Shown: positions 20,856 through 27,749 of the stretch, piece by piece
Position numbering within the stretch: position 1 is the first letter of the stretch
Layout: each line of letters opens with the position of its first letter
From: a virus
Virus record (IMG/VR): IMGVR_UViG_3300021137_001032
Location: 1 to 27,749 of that record
DNA: 27,749 nucleotides
Direction: 5' to 3' (one strand)
Program-made: the position numbers and the translations under genes
The notes under the pieces: model-generated
Databases searched by the model: none
What the model was told of the DNA's origin: nothing
Seen by the model: the letters and a program-made list of their open reading frames with translations, nothing else

Positions 20856-21131
20856 TTATTTATCATTTTGTTTAAAAATATTGGACCATTTTTGCAATTT
20901 TACTATTTTAGCAGCAGCAGCTTCATCAACTTTATCTTTATTGATAACGCCATTCTGTTCTAACAGAGTAATTAATGCTTTAAGGTCTCCAATTTCTTCT
21001 TCTAGGTGTTCACGATTAGTTTCACCTTTCCAAGAAGTATCAATGCCAAATCTAAAAATTTTTGAAATTGCCAAAATTATTTCAGCTGCTTCTTCAGCTG
21101 CTATTTGCAATAGTTCGGTTTCTATATTCAT
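20856..21131 (-). CDS. MazG-like nucleotide pyrophosphohydrolase
   Basis: 91 aa. [20 protein letters not shown] with the E-E-x2-E metal motif, FRFG, then [16 protein letters not shown] with E-x2-E-x-x-D: the all-alpha NTP pyrophosphatase fold (MazG/MazG-like, dimeric short form). Phage MazG proteins hydrolyse dNTPs or ppGpp-type nucleotides; substrate here is open. An exact TTGACA-17-TATAAT promoter precedes it, whose -35 box abuts the third homing-endonuclease cassette. Its stop overlaps the dnaK late promoter. The ribosome-binding site is weak (GGATTAAATAAA). Confidence 0.85.
   Translation of the reverse strand: MNIETELLQIAAEEAAEIILAISKIFRFGIDTSWKGETNREHLEEEIGDLKALITLLEQNGVINKDKVDEAAAAKIVKLQKWSNIFKQNDK
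20857..20864 (-). promoter_or_regulatory. Late promoter GATAAATA of dnaK
   Basis: Overlaps the mazG stop codon and ends 2 nt before the dnaK leader stem. Confidence 0.5.
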
Positions 21132-21162
21132 TTTATTTAATCCAATGTTTTATTAGATGAAT

Positions 21163-21191
21163 ATTATACTATAGATTACTATATCTGTCAA
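21163..21191 (-). promoter_or_regulatory. Sigma70-type promoter of mazG, TTGACA-17-TATAAT
   Basis: Exact boxes (21191-21186; 21168-21163). Divergent to the late promoter of homing endonuclease 3. Confidence 0.85.
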
Positions 21192-21197
21192 GAAAAA

Positions 21198-21205
21198 TAT
21201 AAATA
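21198..21205 (+). promoter_or_regulatory. Late promoter TATAAATA of homing endonuclease 3
   Basis: Exact box; predicted start 21211, the first base of the hairpin. Confidence 0.65.
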
Positions 21206-21210
21206 AAGAT

Positions 21211-21240
21211 GTAGTTCGCGGAATGGGGATTCCCAACTAC
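21211..21240 (+). ncRNA. 5' hairpin of homing endonuclease 3
   Basis: Outer stem GTAGTT/AACTAC (21211-21216/21235-21240), CGC bulge opposite C, inner stem GGAAT/ATTCC (21220-21224/21229-21233), loop GGGG. Confidence 0.75.
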
Positions 21241-21265
21241 TTTAATACTGAAAAGGAGTATCAAC

Positions 21266-22117
21266 ATGAGTATTTATGATAATACTATAACACCAACATT
21301 TTTATATATAAAACAACATTCGGTTACCGGCTTAAAATATTTTGGCAAAACAACTAGAAATCCTATTAAATATATGGGTTCTGGGAAATATTGGAAAACA
21401 CATATTGTCAAACATGGAATAGAATTTGTAGAAACGGTATGGGTTTCCGAACCATATACGGATAAAAATCAAATTAAAGAAATTGCATTAAAATTTTCAA
21501 TAGAAAACAATATAGTAGAATCTAACGAATGGGCTAATTTAATACCAGAAAATGGGCTAGATGGTGGAAATTCAACGGGTAGAAAACATTCTGATGAAAC
21601 AATTGAAAAAATAAAATTTGCAAAGTCATCCAAGACGCACGTAGAAAAAATGTCAATTAAAGAAAAGATAGCCGCCGCAAGAAATTCTAAATCTATCACA
21701 GAAAAACTTGATATTGAACATAGAAGAATGACTACTTTGCTATCTAAAACACTGGAAGAAAAAAAGGCAATTAAAGAAAAGACAGCTACTACTAAAAAAT
21801 CAAAAACATTAGAAGAAAAATTAGTAATAAAAGAAAAATTTAAACAGTCAATACTGAACCGAACTCCTGAACAACGCCTTCAATCTAAACTAAAACAAGC
21901 CAATTCTGTCAAAGAACAAACTCCTGAGCAAAGAATAGCCATTAAAGAAAAAACATGTAAAACATACATAGTGACATCACCGGATGGTAAAGCAACCACT
22001 ATTTTAGGATTATCACCATTTTGCCGAGAAAACAACTTAAATGTTGGAAATATGCACGCGGTCATACGAGGAACACGTGCACATCATAAAGGTTGGACTT
22101 GCACAAAAGTTAACTGA
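21266..22117 (+). CDS. GIY-YIG homing endonuclease, intact
   Basis: 283 aa. Diverged GIY-YIG domain at residues 8-95 (FLYIKQHSVTGLKYFGKTTR, IKYMGSGKYWKTHI), highly similar to the decayed gene at 17156. The middle is a long Lys/Glu-rich series (KEKIAAARNSKS; TLEEKKAIKEKTATTKK; TPEQRIAIKEKTCK). The C-terminus (ILGLSPFCRENNLNVGNMHA, then GTRAHHKGWTC) is a NUMOD1/IENR-type DNA-recognition helix-turn-helix instead of the zinc finger of the other two. AGGAG precedes the ATG. It lies between the mazG promoter and a truncated MazG-like start on the other strand, overlapping the latter by 8 nt, so its insertion probably cut a gene. Confidence 0.85.
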   Translation: MSIYDNTITPTFLYIKQHSVTGLKYFGKTTRNPIKYMGSGKYWKTHIVKHGIEFVETVWVSEPYTDKNQIKEIALKFSIENNIVESNEWANLIPENGLDGGNSTGRKHSDETIEKIKFAKSSKTHVEKMSIKEKIAAARNSKSITEKLDIEHRRMTTLLSKTLEEKKAIKEKTATTKKSKTLEEKLVIKEKFKQSILNRTPEQRLQSKLKQANSVKEQTPEQRIAIKEKTCKTYIVTSPDGKATTILGLSPFCRENNLNVGNMHAVIRGTRAHHKGWTCTKVN

Positions 22118-22175
22118 TAATTTCTGAGCATTCTTCTATAGTAATACTCAATATCTCGTGTATTTGTGGATCCAT
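22110..22175 (-). pseudogene. Truncated MazG-like N-terminus (21 aa)
   Basis: ATG at 22175 with GGAG 6 nt upstream and an exact sigma70-type promoter. The product MDPQIHEILSITIEECSEII then S ends at TAA inside the 3' end of the endonuclease gene. ILSITIEECSEII aligns with [13 protein letters not shown] of the MazG-like protein at 21131 and with the E-E-x2-E start of that fold. Strong expression signals on a 21-codon remnant suggest a gene cut by arrival of homing endonuclease 3. It could alternatively be a functional micro-ORF. Confidence 0.5.
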
Positions 22176-22221
22176 TTAAATCTCCAATGTAAGTTTGTAT
22201 TATAACATAGGAGATTTAAAT
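22174..22221. repeat. 12-bp inverted repeat spanning promoter and ribosome-binding site
   Basis: ATTTAAATCTCC (22174-22185) and GGAGATTTAAAT (22210-22221), perfect, 24 nt apart. One arm is inside the -35/-10 spacer, the other covers the GGAG and start codon of the 21-codon frame. Because one arm lies upstream of the predicted start, a DNA operator is likelier than an RNA hairpin. Confidence 0.55.
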
Positions 22222-22227
22222 TGTCAA
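22199..22227 (-). promoter_or_regulatory. Sigma70-type promoter, TTGACA-17-TATAAT
   Basis: Exact boxes. The sequence TATAATACAAACTTA here recurs in the promoter at 26223-26251, suggesting a common origin. Confidence 0.8.
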
Positions 22228-22231
22228 TCAG

Positions 22232-22705
22232 TTATTCACCAAATAATTCTGCTTGTGCTCTTAACATTTCATCTCGTAATGAATTTAATCCAAATTCATA
22301 ATTATATGTTAATGCATCTGCACATACAATATTTGTTTCTACGATATGTCTTAGATGTTCTTGACCACATAATAGTCTATCCCTGCATATTGCCACATTA
22401 TCAGGCATTAATTCAACTCCATAAATACCTGATAATGCTGTTTCAAAATCAATACCGTTTTCAAGTTTGCGAATCAACACTTCTGCTAAGAATTGACCAT
22501 CACCACATGAATTATCAATAAAGTTTTTTGAAGGATCTTTAAACAACTCAGGAGATAATGTATCTAACATCTCTTGTACTAGATCAGTAGGTGTAAATAC
22601 TTCAGCTGTTTGTTTAATTCGTTTCTTATCTCTAGAAACACTACTCATAAATGCATGTTTTCGTAAATGTGTTGTTGCATCTACTACACTTATGATATCG
22701 GCCAT
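22232..22705 (-). CDS. N6-adenine methyltransferase-like protein, small
   Basis: 157 aa. QTAEVFTPTDLVQEMLDTLS (about residues 32-51) is the typical start of an HsdM/Eco57I-type N6-adenine methyltransferase, and NFIDNSCGDGQFLAEVLI (61-78) is its SAM-binding motif I. YGVELMPDNVAICRDRLL follows. The protein ends without the catalytic NPP(Y/F) motif, which instead occurs in the large protein encoded immediately upstream. The two overlap (TAATG), so they could form one split enzyme. Alternatively it is a regulatory or degenerate methyltransferase. Confidence 0.7.
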   Translation of the reverse strand: MADIISVVDATTHLRKHAFMSSVSRDKKRIKQTAEVFTPTDLVQEMLDTLSPELFKDPSKNFIDNSCGDGQFLAEVLIRKLENGIDFETALSGIYGVELMPDNVAICRDRLLCGQEHLRHIVETNIVCADALTYNYEFGLNSLRDEMLRAQAELFGE

Positions 22706-25700
22706 TACACAGCTCCTTCAATAAACTCTTTTACTTCATTATTTGTCCAAGATTTTGAGATATCAAATGGAGGCAAATATTTTAATGCATATGCAAATCC
22801 ATAACCATCAAGTTCTTTCCACTTTCTTGTATGTTCTAAGAAGTACTCAGAAAAAATGAATGATTTGATATTATTAACTTCAGTTTCATTATTTACTTTT
22901 ATACACATATACCCGACATCAAAATCAAGATCTGAAACAATTGATGCTTCTTCAGTAATCATTTTTGTCATTGCAATAGAAAACTTTAATTCCCCAAAAA
23001 AGTATGGGGTATTTTTTGTATAGTACGTTAATAATGGCACACCTTTATTCAATTTATATAATGCATTTGTATGTACGGCATCTTTAACTTTAACAGACGA
23101 CTTCCCAAAGTTATTTTGACAAAACATACGTTTTGATGGTTTGTCTGTTAATTCTTTTAATTTATAATATAATGTTACAAAATCTTTATCAACTTTGCTA
23201 TATTTTACTATAGCGTTGTTTTGTGGTTGATAATCTATAACATCATCGTACATAACTTTAACATCACCAGTATATGTTCTATCAATAGTCCATGAACATA
23301 TTCCAACACCAACATTAAAATATTTATTGACGTTATAATTTACTAATTTAAGACCATGTTCTCCAATTATTGAATATCTTGAAGAATTCTTAAGTAGTGA
23401 TTCTGGTGTTACTAATGTTATTGACCCATCAGGACTTAATATTTCTAAAAGTTTCTTACAAATAAACGTATAGATCTTATTTTGACCACCATCTTTAGTA
23501 CCGTCTTGGTATGGTGGGTTTCCTATTGCCACGTGAAATTCTTTACCTTGCATTTTGAAATCCTTTTCAATATTGCATAGATCTTTATAGTCTACGACTT
23601 CAAACCCAAGTGATTTCAAATATTGTTTGTGATAGTCAAATATTTCTACACAAATAATTTTTGAATCTGGGTATTGCTCTCTTAAAGCTAATGGAATACT
23701 ACCATTAAGTGCATTAATAACAAGAATAATACTTTTGTCTTTTGCACCTGAGATATTACTAACTAATTCATCAGCTAACGCAAAATCCGTATATACTAAT
23801 CCTTTTCTTTGTTTGAATTCTGAATTATCAAACAACAGTGGGTATATTTGTCTTTCTGTTAATGATGAATATGCATTCTTTTTTTCTTTGAAATCTTTAT
23901 TAAGCATTTTTTTAAATTCTCGTGAATTTTTTGCAGCTTTTAAGATTGCATCGATTACTTCCTTGCCATATATTGCAATAAGATCTTCATTTTTGAAGAC
24001 TTTACGATAATCATAGCATTTTGTATAATAACATACTACTCTTGAATCTCCTATTAAAGACTGTATTGTATCTTTAATATTTAACTCTAAGTTTGCTACT
24101 TCTTTAGGAGTTGGGATATTCCCATTTATTCTTGTAATAATTTTAGATTTGGATCCGTTTGAATCACTAACCTCATGTGTACATTTTTTATTACCAGAAT
24201 TAACCAACTCTAACTTAGCAAACTCATTGATATCAAATGATGATACTACTTTTTTCAATTGTACATCTGGTAGTTTGCCATTTTTAACTTGCTTTTCACA
24301 CCATTCTTGAGTATATTCTAAAATCTGAATTGAATTAACATCTCGTCTTGACCCATCTACATCAAAGTCGGTAAATGAAATCATATCTAAGAATGATAAA
24401 ATTTGTTCACCATTTGACCCATCCGCTTTAGCAAGTCTTCCAATCATTATTTGTAGGTTATACCCAGGTGTTAATGAATACACTTTAACTCTATCTTTAC
24501 CTTTGTAAATACGAATTAATCTACCTAGTAACTGCTCAAAACCACAAAGGCTTTCGATTTTGTCAAACATTACTAAATGCCCTAGTGATGGGATATCAGT
24601 ACCAGTTGTAAATTTTCTACAAGTTAATATTATAACATTCTTACCAATATTATCATCTAACAATCCCTGAATAAAATCTCCAGTTGTTATGTATTTTGGA
24701 CATTGATCACTAATTTCATAACTAGAAATAAATACTGTATGAGTTTGATATGAATTAAGAGTTTTTGCCAATAATGGAATATAATAATCTGCTGAAATTT
24801 CACCAGCGCCAATTGGTAATACCCACATTCCATTTCTTTTAGCTACGTCACTTAATGAAGTATCATTGGTAATACTCATTGAATTTTTAAATTTAGATTG
24901 GTTGGTATTATAACACAATTCAACAATTCGGTGTAGTTCAAGAGAATGTACAAAATTACCCTCTTGCATTGCAAATAACTTTTGTGGAGAAAATCCTTCT
25001 TCAATTGAATATATATCTTTTAATACTGGTGATACGTTGCAGAATGGGGTGTTAAAAGTTTCCATTTTTATAGATGGAATCTTAGTATAATGGGTATTTC
25101 TAACAGCCCATGGAAGCCCACGTAGTATACATTGATCTGGATCGTATTGATCCATAATTTCATATGGAGTTGCGGTCAAATCTAATGTATAAGTTGCGTT
25201 AATGTTTTCAAATTTTGCAGAAGTGACGTCACCTTCGTATTGAAAATGTCTTTCGTCACAAATCCATAAATCTACATTTCCAGTAAGTTCTACATATTTT
25301 TCACGAATTTTGTTCTTTGCAGTGTTCATTTGGTCATAACGAATATCCTGAACACTAAGTACCACTATAATAATCTCTTTATTTGCAGCACGTCTATGAA
25401 TTTCAGATATCGACGTCTTACTAAATTCTTTAGATTCCATAATTGTGATAATAACCTTTCGGTCACCGCCAAAATGATAAGAATTAACATTTGAAATCAA
25501 TGTTTTCATCGTATCAACGATTGGTGTTGTAACTAAACATACTCCACCGTTTGTTAATAGATTAGCTGTGATTTCTAGTGAAGTAAGTGTTTTACCAAAA
25601 CTTGGATATGCAGCCAACAAACAGCGGCCTGTACTTTTGAGAATATTAACTGCTTCAGTAATAACTGGAGCTTGATAGATTCTTGGTACTGATGGTTTAT

Positions 25701-26154
25701 GGATATTGAATGATATTTCTAACTTGAAATACTGCTTTACAACATTTATTAGATCAGTCATATGACTTTCGTCATTATACCCAATCATAGATTCGCCATT
25801 TGTTCCGTCTATTTGATATCCTGGAAAAAGGGCATCAAAACCAATCTCTTGTTTTACATATAAATCATGAATAAATTTTCTGACTTCATCATCTACTTCA
25901 GTTGTTAAAACAACTGACTTATCATAGACGATAATGAGAGAAGCTACATAATCTTCGTGCAAATTAGATTGATGCTTTGTATATCTATCTTCAAATGCTT
26001 CTGATGGAGTAAACCCAGATAAGTCTTTACTATTTCGTTGACCTAGTTTACCATTTACTACATATAAAATACCATGGCTAGATGTTAATTTGCCAATATT
26101 ATGATTATTTGAAAACCATACGATTTTCGCTTTTGATCCATCTATAGTGATCAT
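22705..26154 (-). CDS. SF2 helicase fused to N6-adenine methyltransferase-like domain
   Basis: 1149 aa. N-terminal part contains an SF2 ATPase: Walker A AAYPSFGKTLTS (about 181-192), DEAH-like box ICDERH (about 298-303), motif III LTATP (about 326-330) and motif VI QLLGRLIRIYKG. The C-terminal part has a SAM-like fold (SIILVINALNGSIPLALREQ) and NPPY (about 878-881, AIGNPPYQDG), followed by LLEILSPDGSITLVTPESLL as in Eco57I-type enzymes. No nuclease motif was found. It resembles helicase-methyltransferase proteins of phage- or island-borne modification systems. Its own sigma70-type promoter and hairpin leader lie upstream. Function could be DNA modification against host restriction. Confidence 0.75.
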   Translation of the reverse strand: MITIDGSKAKIVWFSNNHNIGKLTSSHGILYVVNGKLGQRNSKDLSGFTPSEAFEDRYTKHQSNLHEDYVASLIIVYDKSVVLTTEVDDEVRKFIHDLYVKQEIGFDALFPGYQIDGTNGESMIGYNDESHMTDLINVVKQYFKLEISFNIHKPSVPRIYQAPVITEAVNILKSTGRCLLAAYPSFGKTLTSLEITANLLTNGGVCLVTTPIVDTMKTLISNVNSYHFGGDRKVIITIMESKEFSKTSISEIHRRAANKEIIIVVLSVQDIRYDQMNTAKNKIREKYVELTGNVDLWICDERHFQYEGDVTSAKFENINATYTLDLTATPYEIMDQYDPDQCILRGLPWAVRNTHYTKIPSIKMETFNTPFCNVSPVLKDIYSIEEGFSPQKLFAMQEGNFVHSLELHRIVELCYNTNQSKFKNSMSITNDTSLSDVAKRNGMWVLPIGAGEISADYYIPLLAKTLNSYQTHTVFISSYEISDQCPKYITTGDFIQGLLDDNIGKNVIILTCRKFTTGTDIPSLGHLVMFDKIESLCGFEQLLGRLIRIYKGKDRVKVYSLTPGYNLQIMIGRLAKADGSNGEQILSFLDMISFTDFDVDGSRRDVNSIQILEYTQEWCEKQVKNGKLPDVQLKKVVSSFDINEFAKLELVNSGNKKCTHEVSDSNGSKSKIITRINGNIPTPKEVANLELNIKDTIQSLIGDSRVVCYYTKCYDYRKVFKNEDLIAIYGKEVIDAILKAAKNSREFKKMLNKDFKEKKNAYSSLTERQIYPLLFDNSEFKQRKGLVYTDFALADELVSNISGAKDKSIILVINALNGSIPLALREQYPDSKIICVEIFDYHKQYLKSLGFEVVDYKDLCNIEKDFKMQGKEFHVAIGNPPYQDGTKDGGQNKIYTFICKKLLEILSPDGSITLVTPESLLKNSSRYSIIGEHGLKLVNYNVNKYFNVGVGICSWTIDRTYTGDVKVMYDDVIDYQPQNNAIVKYSKVDKDFVTLYYKLKELTDKPSKRMFCQNNFGKSSVKVKDAVHTNALYKLNKGVPLLTYYTKNTPYFFGELKFSIAMTKMITEEASIVSDLDFDVGYMCIKVNNETEVNNIKSFIFSEYFLEHTRKWKELDGYGFAYALKYLPPFDISKSWTNNEVKEFIEGAV

Positions 26155-26192
26155 GTGCCTTTCCTTGTGCCTAAATTTATAATTTCCCTATA

Positions 26193-26214
26193 AATTGGAA
26201 GTCATTTTCCAATT
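26193..26214 (-). promoter_or_regulatory. 5' hairpin of the helicase-methyltransferase transcript
   Basis: Perfect 8-bp stem AATTGGAA/TTCCAATT with loop AATGAC (minus strand), beginning about 2 nt after the predicted start of transcription. Confidence 0.6.
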
Positions 26215-26222
26215 AAGTTTGT

Positions 26223-26251
26223 ATTATATAATAAAATATAATGTTTGTCAA
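26223..26251 (-). promoter_or_regulatory. Sigma70-type promoter, TTGACA-17-TATAAT
   Basis: Exact boxes (26251-26246; 26228-26223), 2-3 nt downstream of the terminator of the bS21 gene. Confidence 0.85.
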
Positions 26252-26253
26252 CT

Positions 26254-26277
26254 AAAAAGGGGAATAAATCCCCTTTT
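26254..26277 (-). terminator. Rho-independent terminator after the bS21 gene
   Basis: Minus strand: AAAAGGGG/CCCCTTTT stem with loop ATTTATT and a run of five T, starting just after the stop of the bS21 gene. Confidence 0.8.
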
Positions 26278-26278
26278 A

Positions 26279-26503
26279 TTAATGCTTTTTTGGTAATGCT
26301 TCTTTCTGCAGTTTTTTCTTTAATCTAGCTTTAGCCGAACCTTTAGCTCTTTTGCGTTCAGTTGTTGGCTTTGTATAGAATTCTTTTTCACGTAGATCAT
26401 CAAGTTTTCCCGATTCTTCTACTTTCTTTTTAAATTTTCTTAGAGCTTGGTTTATATTATCATTCTCTTTTAAATAAACCCCAGTTCTAATTCTCTGATT
26501 CAT
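26279..26503 (-). CDS. rpsU: Ribosomal protein bS21
   Basis: GVYLKENDNINQALRKFKKK, EFYTKPTTERKRAKGSAKAR, then KKKLQKEALPKKH: the bS21 sequence, basic at the C-terminus. bS21 sits on the 30S platform near the anti-Shine-Dalgarno, and phage copies may replace the host protein to change mRNA choice. The start is uncertain: three ATG codons in a row (26509, 26506, 26503) precede MNQRIRTGVYLKE, and further in-frame ATGs reach 26533; the nearest is used here. It overlaps the acidic hypothetical upstream by 17 nt, which suggests coupled translation. Confidence 0.9.
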   Translation of the reverse strand: MNQRIRTGVYLKENDNINQALRKFKKKVEESGKLDDLREKEFYTKPTTERKRAKGSAKARLKKKLQKEALPKKH

Positions 26504-26915
26504 CATCATCTTCGTCATTGTCCTCATCGTCAATATTTTGTTGTAGTTGTTCAGCTACCCAGTCTAAATTATAAATCCTATTTTTTGATATTAGATTATA
26601 TGGAGTTAGTTCATCAGTTGTAATATAATGTACATTTGGTTGTGCTAACAGAAATGTAATAAATTGTTTAGTTATATCGTTGCAATTATCAACATCAATA
26701 ATTACAACGTCAACCATAAATGATACACTAAGCAACCAATCAATATCATTTTCGTCATTTTCATAAATGAATACATTTAAATCATCTATGCTTTTACTCA
26801 AAATAGTTTGAAATTGCTGTTTAACATGAAGTGATGGGCATATCAAAAGATAGCTTACATTCAGATTAAAGATTTTATCTGGGGGTGATATTATTGTTAT
26901 CTGTCCTAAATTCAT
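26487..26915 (-). CDS. Hypothetical with acidic tail, 142 aa
   Basis: Not recognised. The central segment VSFMVDVVIIDVDNCNDITK looks like a strand followed by acidic residues, reminiscent of a response-regulator or Rossmann-type beta-alpha fold, but no clear phosphoacceptor set is present. The last 18 residues are nearly all Asp, Glu and Asn (DDEDNDEDDDESEN), as in proteins that interact with basic partners; its downstream neighbour, read through a 17-nt overlap, is the very basic bS21. GAGG stands 7 nt before the ATG, and a late AATAAATA box lies upstream. Confidence 0.7.
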   Translation of the reverse strand: MNLGQITIISPPDKIFNLNVSYLLICPSLHVKQQFQTILSKSIDDLNVFIYENDENDIDWLLSVSFMVDVVIIDVDNCNDITKQFITFLLAQPNVHYITTDELTPYNLISKNRIYNLDWVAEQLQQNIDDEDNDEDDDESEN

Positions 26916-26941
26916 ATTTCCTCTTAGTAATTTATGTATAG

Positions 26942-26949
26942 TATTTATT
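26942..26949 (-). promoter_or_regulatory. Late promoter AATAAATA overlapping the rlpA stop
   Basis: Begins within the TAA of the RlpA-like gene and precedes the acidic hypothetical by 27 nt. Confidence 0.5.
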
Positions 26950-27403
26950 AACTGATAATATCTAATGATACTTTTTGTAAACCATTGATACCAATTGATT
27001 TAGCAGCTGATTTTGATAAATCAATAATACGATGTTTAACATATGGACCACGATCATTTATAACAACTACAATAGATTGGTTATTATGTAAGTTAGTGAC
27101 TTTAACTTTTGTTCCAAATGGTAATTTACGATGTGCTGCGGTATTTTTATATGGGCTGAAAACATCACCGTTTGCAGTCCTTGGTACTCTTCTGCCTTTT
27201 CTAACAGATTCATATCCATACCAACTAGCTATACCAATATTACTATATGCTGAGTTATGATTTACTACTGATTTTTTAGTAGTAAATTTTTTATGTTTAT
27301 GTTCAATATGTGAAACTTTATGAACATGGTTCTTAGTTTTTGCTTCCGTATAAGAAGCCGATAGACTAGCAATAATTGCTAGAATTATAAGTGAATATTT
27401 CAT
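26948..27403 (-). CDS. rlpA: RlpA-like double-psi beta-barrel protein
   Basis: 151 aa from the ATG at 27403 (AAAGGAG before it); an upstream in-frame ATG at 27469 lies in the structured leader and is less likely. Signal peptide MKYSLIILAIIASLSASYTE, a His/Lys-rich linker, then the RlpA DPBB domain: GIASWYGYE, RRVPRTANGDVFSPYKNTAA, HRKLPFGTKVKVTNL, VVINDRGPYVKHRIIDLS. Bacterial RlpA is a lytic transglycosylase acting on denuded peptidoglycan. The Asp of NDRGPY and the GE-like acidic position (here GD) are in place. No SPOR domain. A role in lysis or entry is likely. Confidence 0.88.
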   Translation of the reverse strand: MKYSLIILAIIASLSASYTEAKTKNHVHKVSHIEHKHKKFTTKKSVVNHNSAYSNIGIASWYGYESVRKGRRVPRTANGDVFSPYKNTAAHRKLPFGTKVKVTNLHNNQSIVVVINDRGPYVKHRIIDLSKSAAKSIGINGLQKVSLDIIS

Positions 27404-27693
27404 TTTTTCTCCTTTCACTTGGTGCATTCTAGAGCAGCAATGCATTACATTAAGGGAGATAACAACCAAGGTTTTTTAAACCCTTTGTCACTGGCGTTTT
27501 CTCCATCAGTCATAACTTCTGTCACAAGTTATGCCTTTGGCGAGTATGGCTTCCCGACTTTCGGGTTTCTACATTGGCCAAGACTCGCAGGTTCAAATAA
27601 ACTGCATTTGAACCAACTACTCTTAGTTTCTTTCGAAACGATCTGTTTATATCTCAATAAAAAGATATAGCACTAAGTATTTATTACTTAATG
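27404..27693 (-). ncRNA. Long structured leader (about 290 nt) before rlpA
   Basis: No convincing gene. Minus-strand hairpins in order: CATTAAGTA/TACTTAGTG (27693-27671), whose first base is the predicted start of transcription; TATATCT/AGATATA (27669-27648); GTTTC-GAAA-GAAAC with GNRA loop (27639-27626); GGTTCAAAT/ATTTGAACC (27614-27590); a compound helix GCGAGT/ACTCGC with GGC/GCC and CCCGA/TCGGG inside (27588-27540); CATAACTT/AAGTTATG (27533-27511); and a TGCATT/AATGCA hairpin near the gene. It could be a regulatory leader or a separate stable RNA. Confidence 0.65.
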
Positions 27694-27699
27694 TTTGAT

Positions 27700-27728
27700 A
27701 TTATACTACTATATTATATATTTGTCAA
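27700..27728 (-). promoter_or_regulatory. Sigma70-type promoter of the rlpA leader, TTGACA-17-TATAAT
   Basis: Exact boxes (27728-27723; 27705-27700). The predicted start (27693) is the first base of the first leader hairpin. Confidence 0.85.
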
Positions 27729-27749
27729 TGTTTAATTTACTGAACTGGT

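Noticed and set aside
20856-22175. Simple insertion of the homing endonuclease into a single mazG gene
   Set aside because: The mazG at 21131 is complete with its own promoter and start, and no coding continuation of the 21-codon remnant is found at the left side of the endonuclease; a cut paralogue or rearrangement is needed.
22705-26154. Type III or type I restriction endonuclease
   Set aside because: Helicase and methyltransferase motifs are present but no PD-(D/E)xK or other nuclease signature could be found by eye.
27540-27614. tRNA-like pattern (GCGAG...CTCGC with CCA-like end and GGTTCAAAT)
   Set aside because: The closing stems enclose too few bases, there is no proper D-arm or 7-base anticodon loop, and GGTTCAAAT pairs as one arm of a 9-bp hairpin instead of a T-loop.

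Overview
The window looks like an accessory-rich stretch of a large, AT-rich, T4-like (myovirus-type) phage genome, probably infecting an aquatic Gram-negative bacterium. Four things support this. Genes are packed with 1-30 nt overlaps. NATAAATA boxes, the late-promoter consensus of T4-like phages and their cyanophage relatives, sit directly upstream of many genes. There are three homing-endonuclease genes and several short membrane proteins of holin type. The cargo (DnaK, Hsp20, ClpS, bS21, MazG, heme oxygenase, bilin reductase, curli proteins) is the kind carried by large marine and freshwater phages. No capsid, tail or replication gene is present, so the assignment to phage is an inference. 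The host is unknown; a PqqA-like peptide would fit a host that makes or uses PQQ.

Layout. 1-985: a structured noncoding stretch, a minus-strand hypothetical gene with a junction-like leader, and a 21-residue basic peptide. 986-5481 (plus strand): a QueC-like PP-loop enzyme, then short membrane proteins interleaved with small proteins (GNAT acetyltransferase, a lysine-rich family, a HEGRHR family, a HicA-like protein). Four of these share an N-terminal M-x-I-x-E-(I/L)-(I/L) motif ending in E, which resembles T4 capsid-targeting peptides. A homing endonuclease interrupts the series. 5485-18327 (minus strand): in transcription order ClpS, then a decayed homing endonuclease on the opposite strand, heme oxygenase, a small protein, a PcyX/PcyA-type bilin reductase, a curli block (CsgF, CsgG, curlin-repeat protein, FecR-domain protein, PA14-curlin fusion), a PqqA-like peptide, a RimK-like ATP-grasp ligase, an LpxH-like phosphatase, a GT4 glycosyltransferase, a lipoprotein and a CHASE2-adenylate cyclase. 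18375-21131 (minus): Hsp20, DnaK and MazG. 21266-22117: a third homing endonuclease. 22110-26154 (minus): a truncated MazG-like start, a small methyltransferase-like protein and a 1149-residue helicase-methyltransferase fusion. 26279-27749 (minus): bS21, an acidic hypothetical, RlpA and a roughly 290-nt structured leader.

How the parts may work together. DnaK, Hsp20, ClpS and bS21 would tune host protein folding, proteolysis and translation. Heme oxygenase plus bilin reductase form a tetrapyrrole-cleaving module. The curli block encodes both secretion pore components and its own secreted repeat proteins, with a FecR protein and a cAMP-producing CHASE2 sensor in the same transcriptional direction.

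The strongest nonstandard signals are RNA-level. Many transcripts are predicted to begin at or within a few bases of a stem-loop. The three homing-endonuclease genes share a bulged 5' hairpin with two compensatory base-pair changes. The dnaK and hsp20 leaders share an 11-nt loop (TGCCA[A/T]TTGGG) on unrelated stems. rlpA has a long leader with at least six hairpins. Seven minus-strand promoters have exact TTGACA and TATAAT boxes with 16-17 bp spacing, which fits early transcription by host sigma70 polymerase followed by NATAAATA late transcription.
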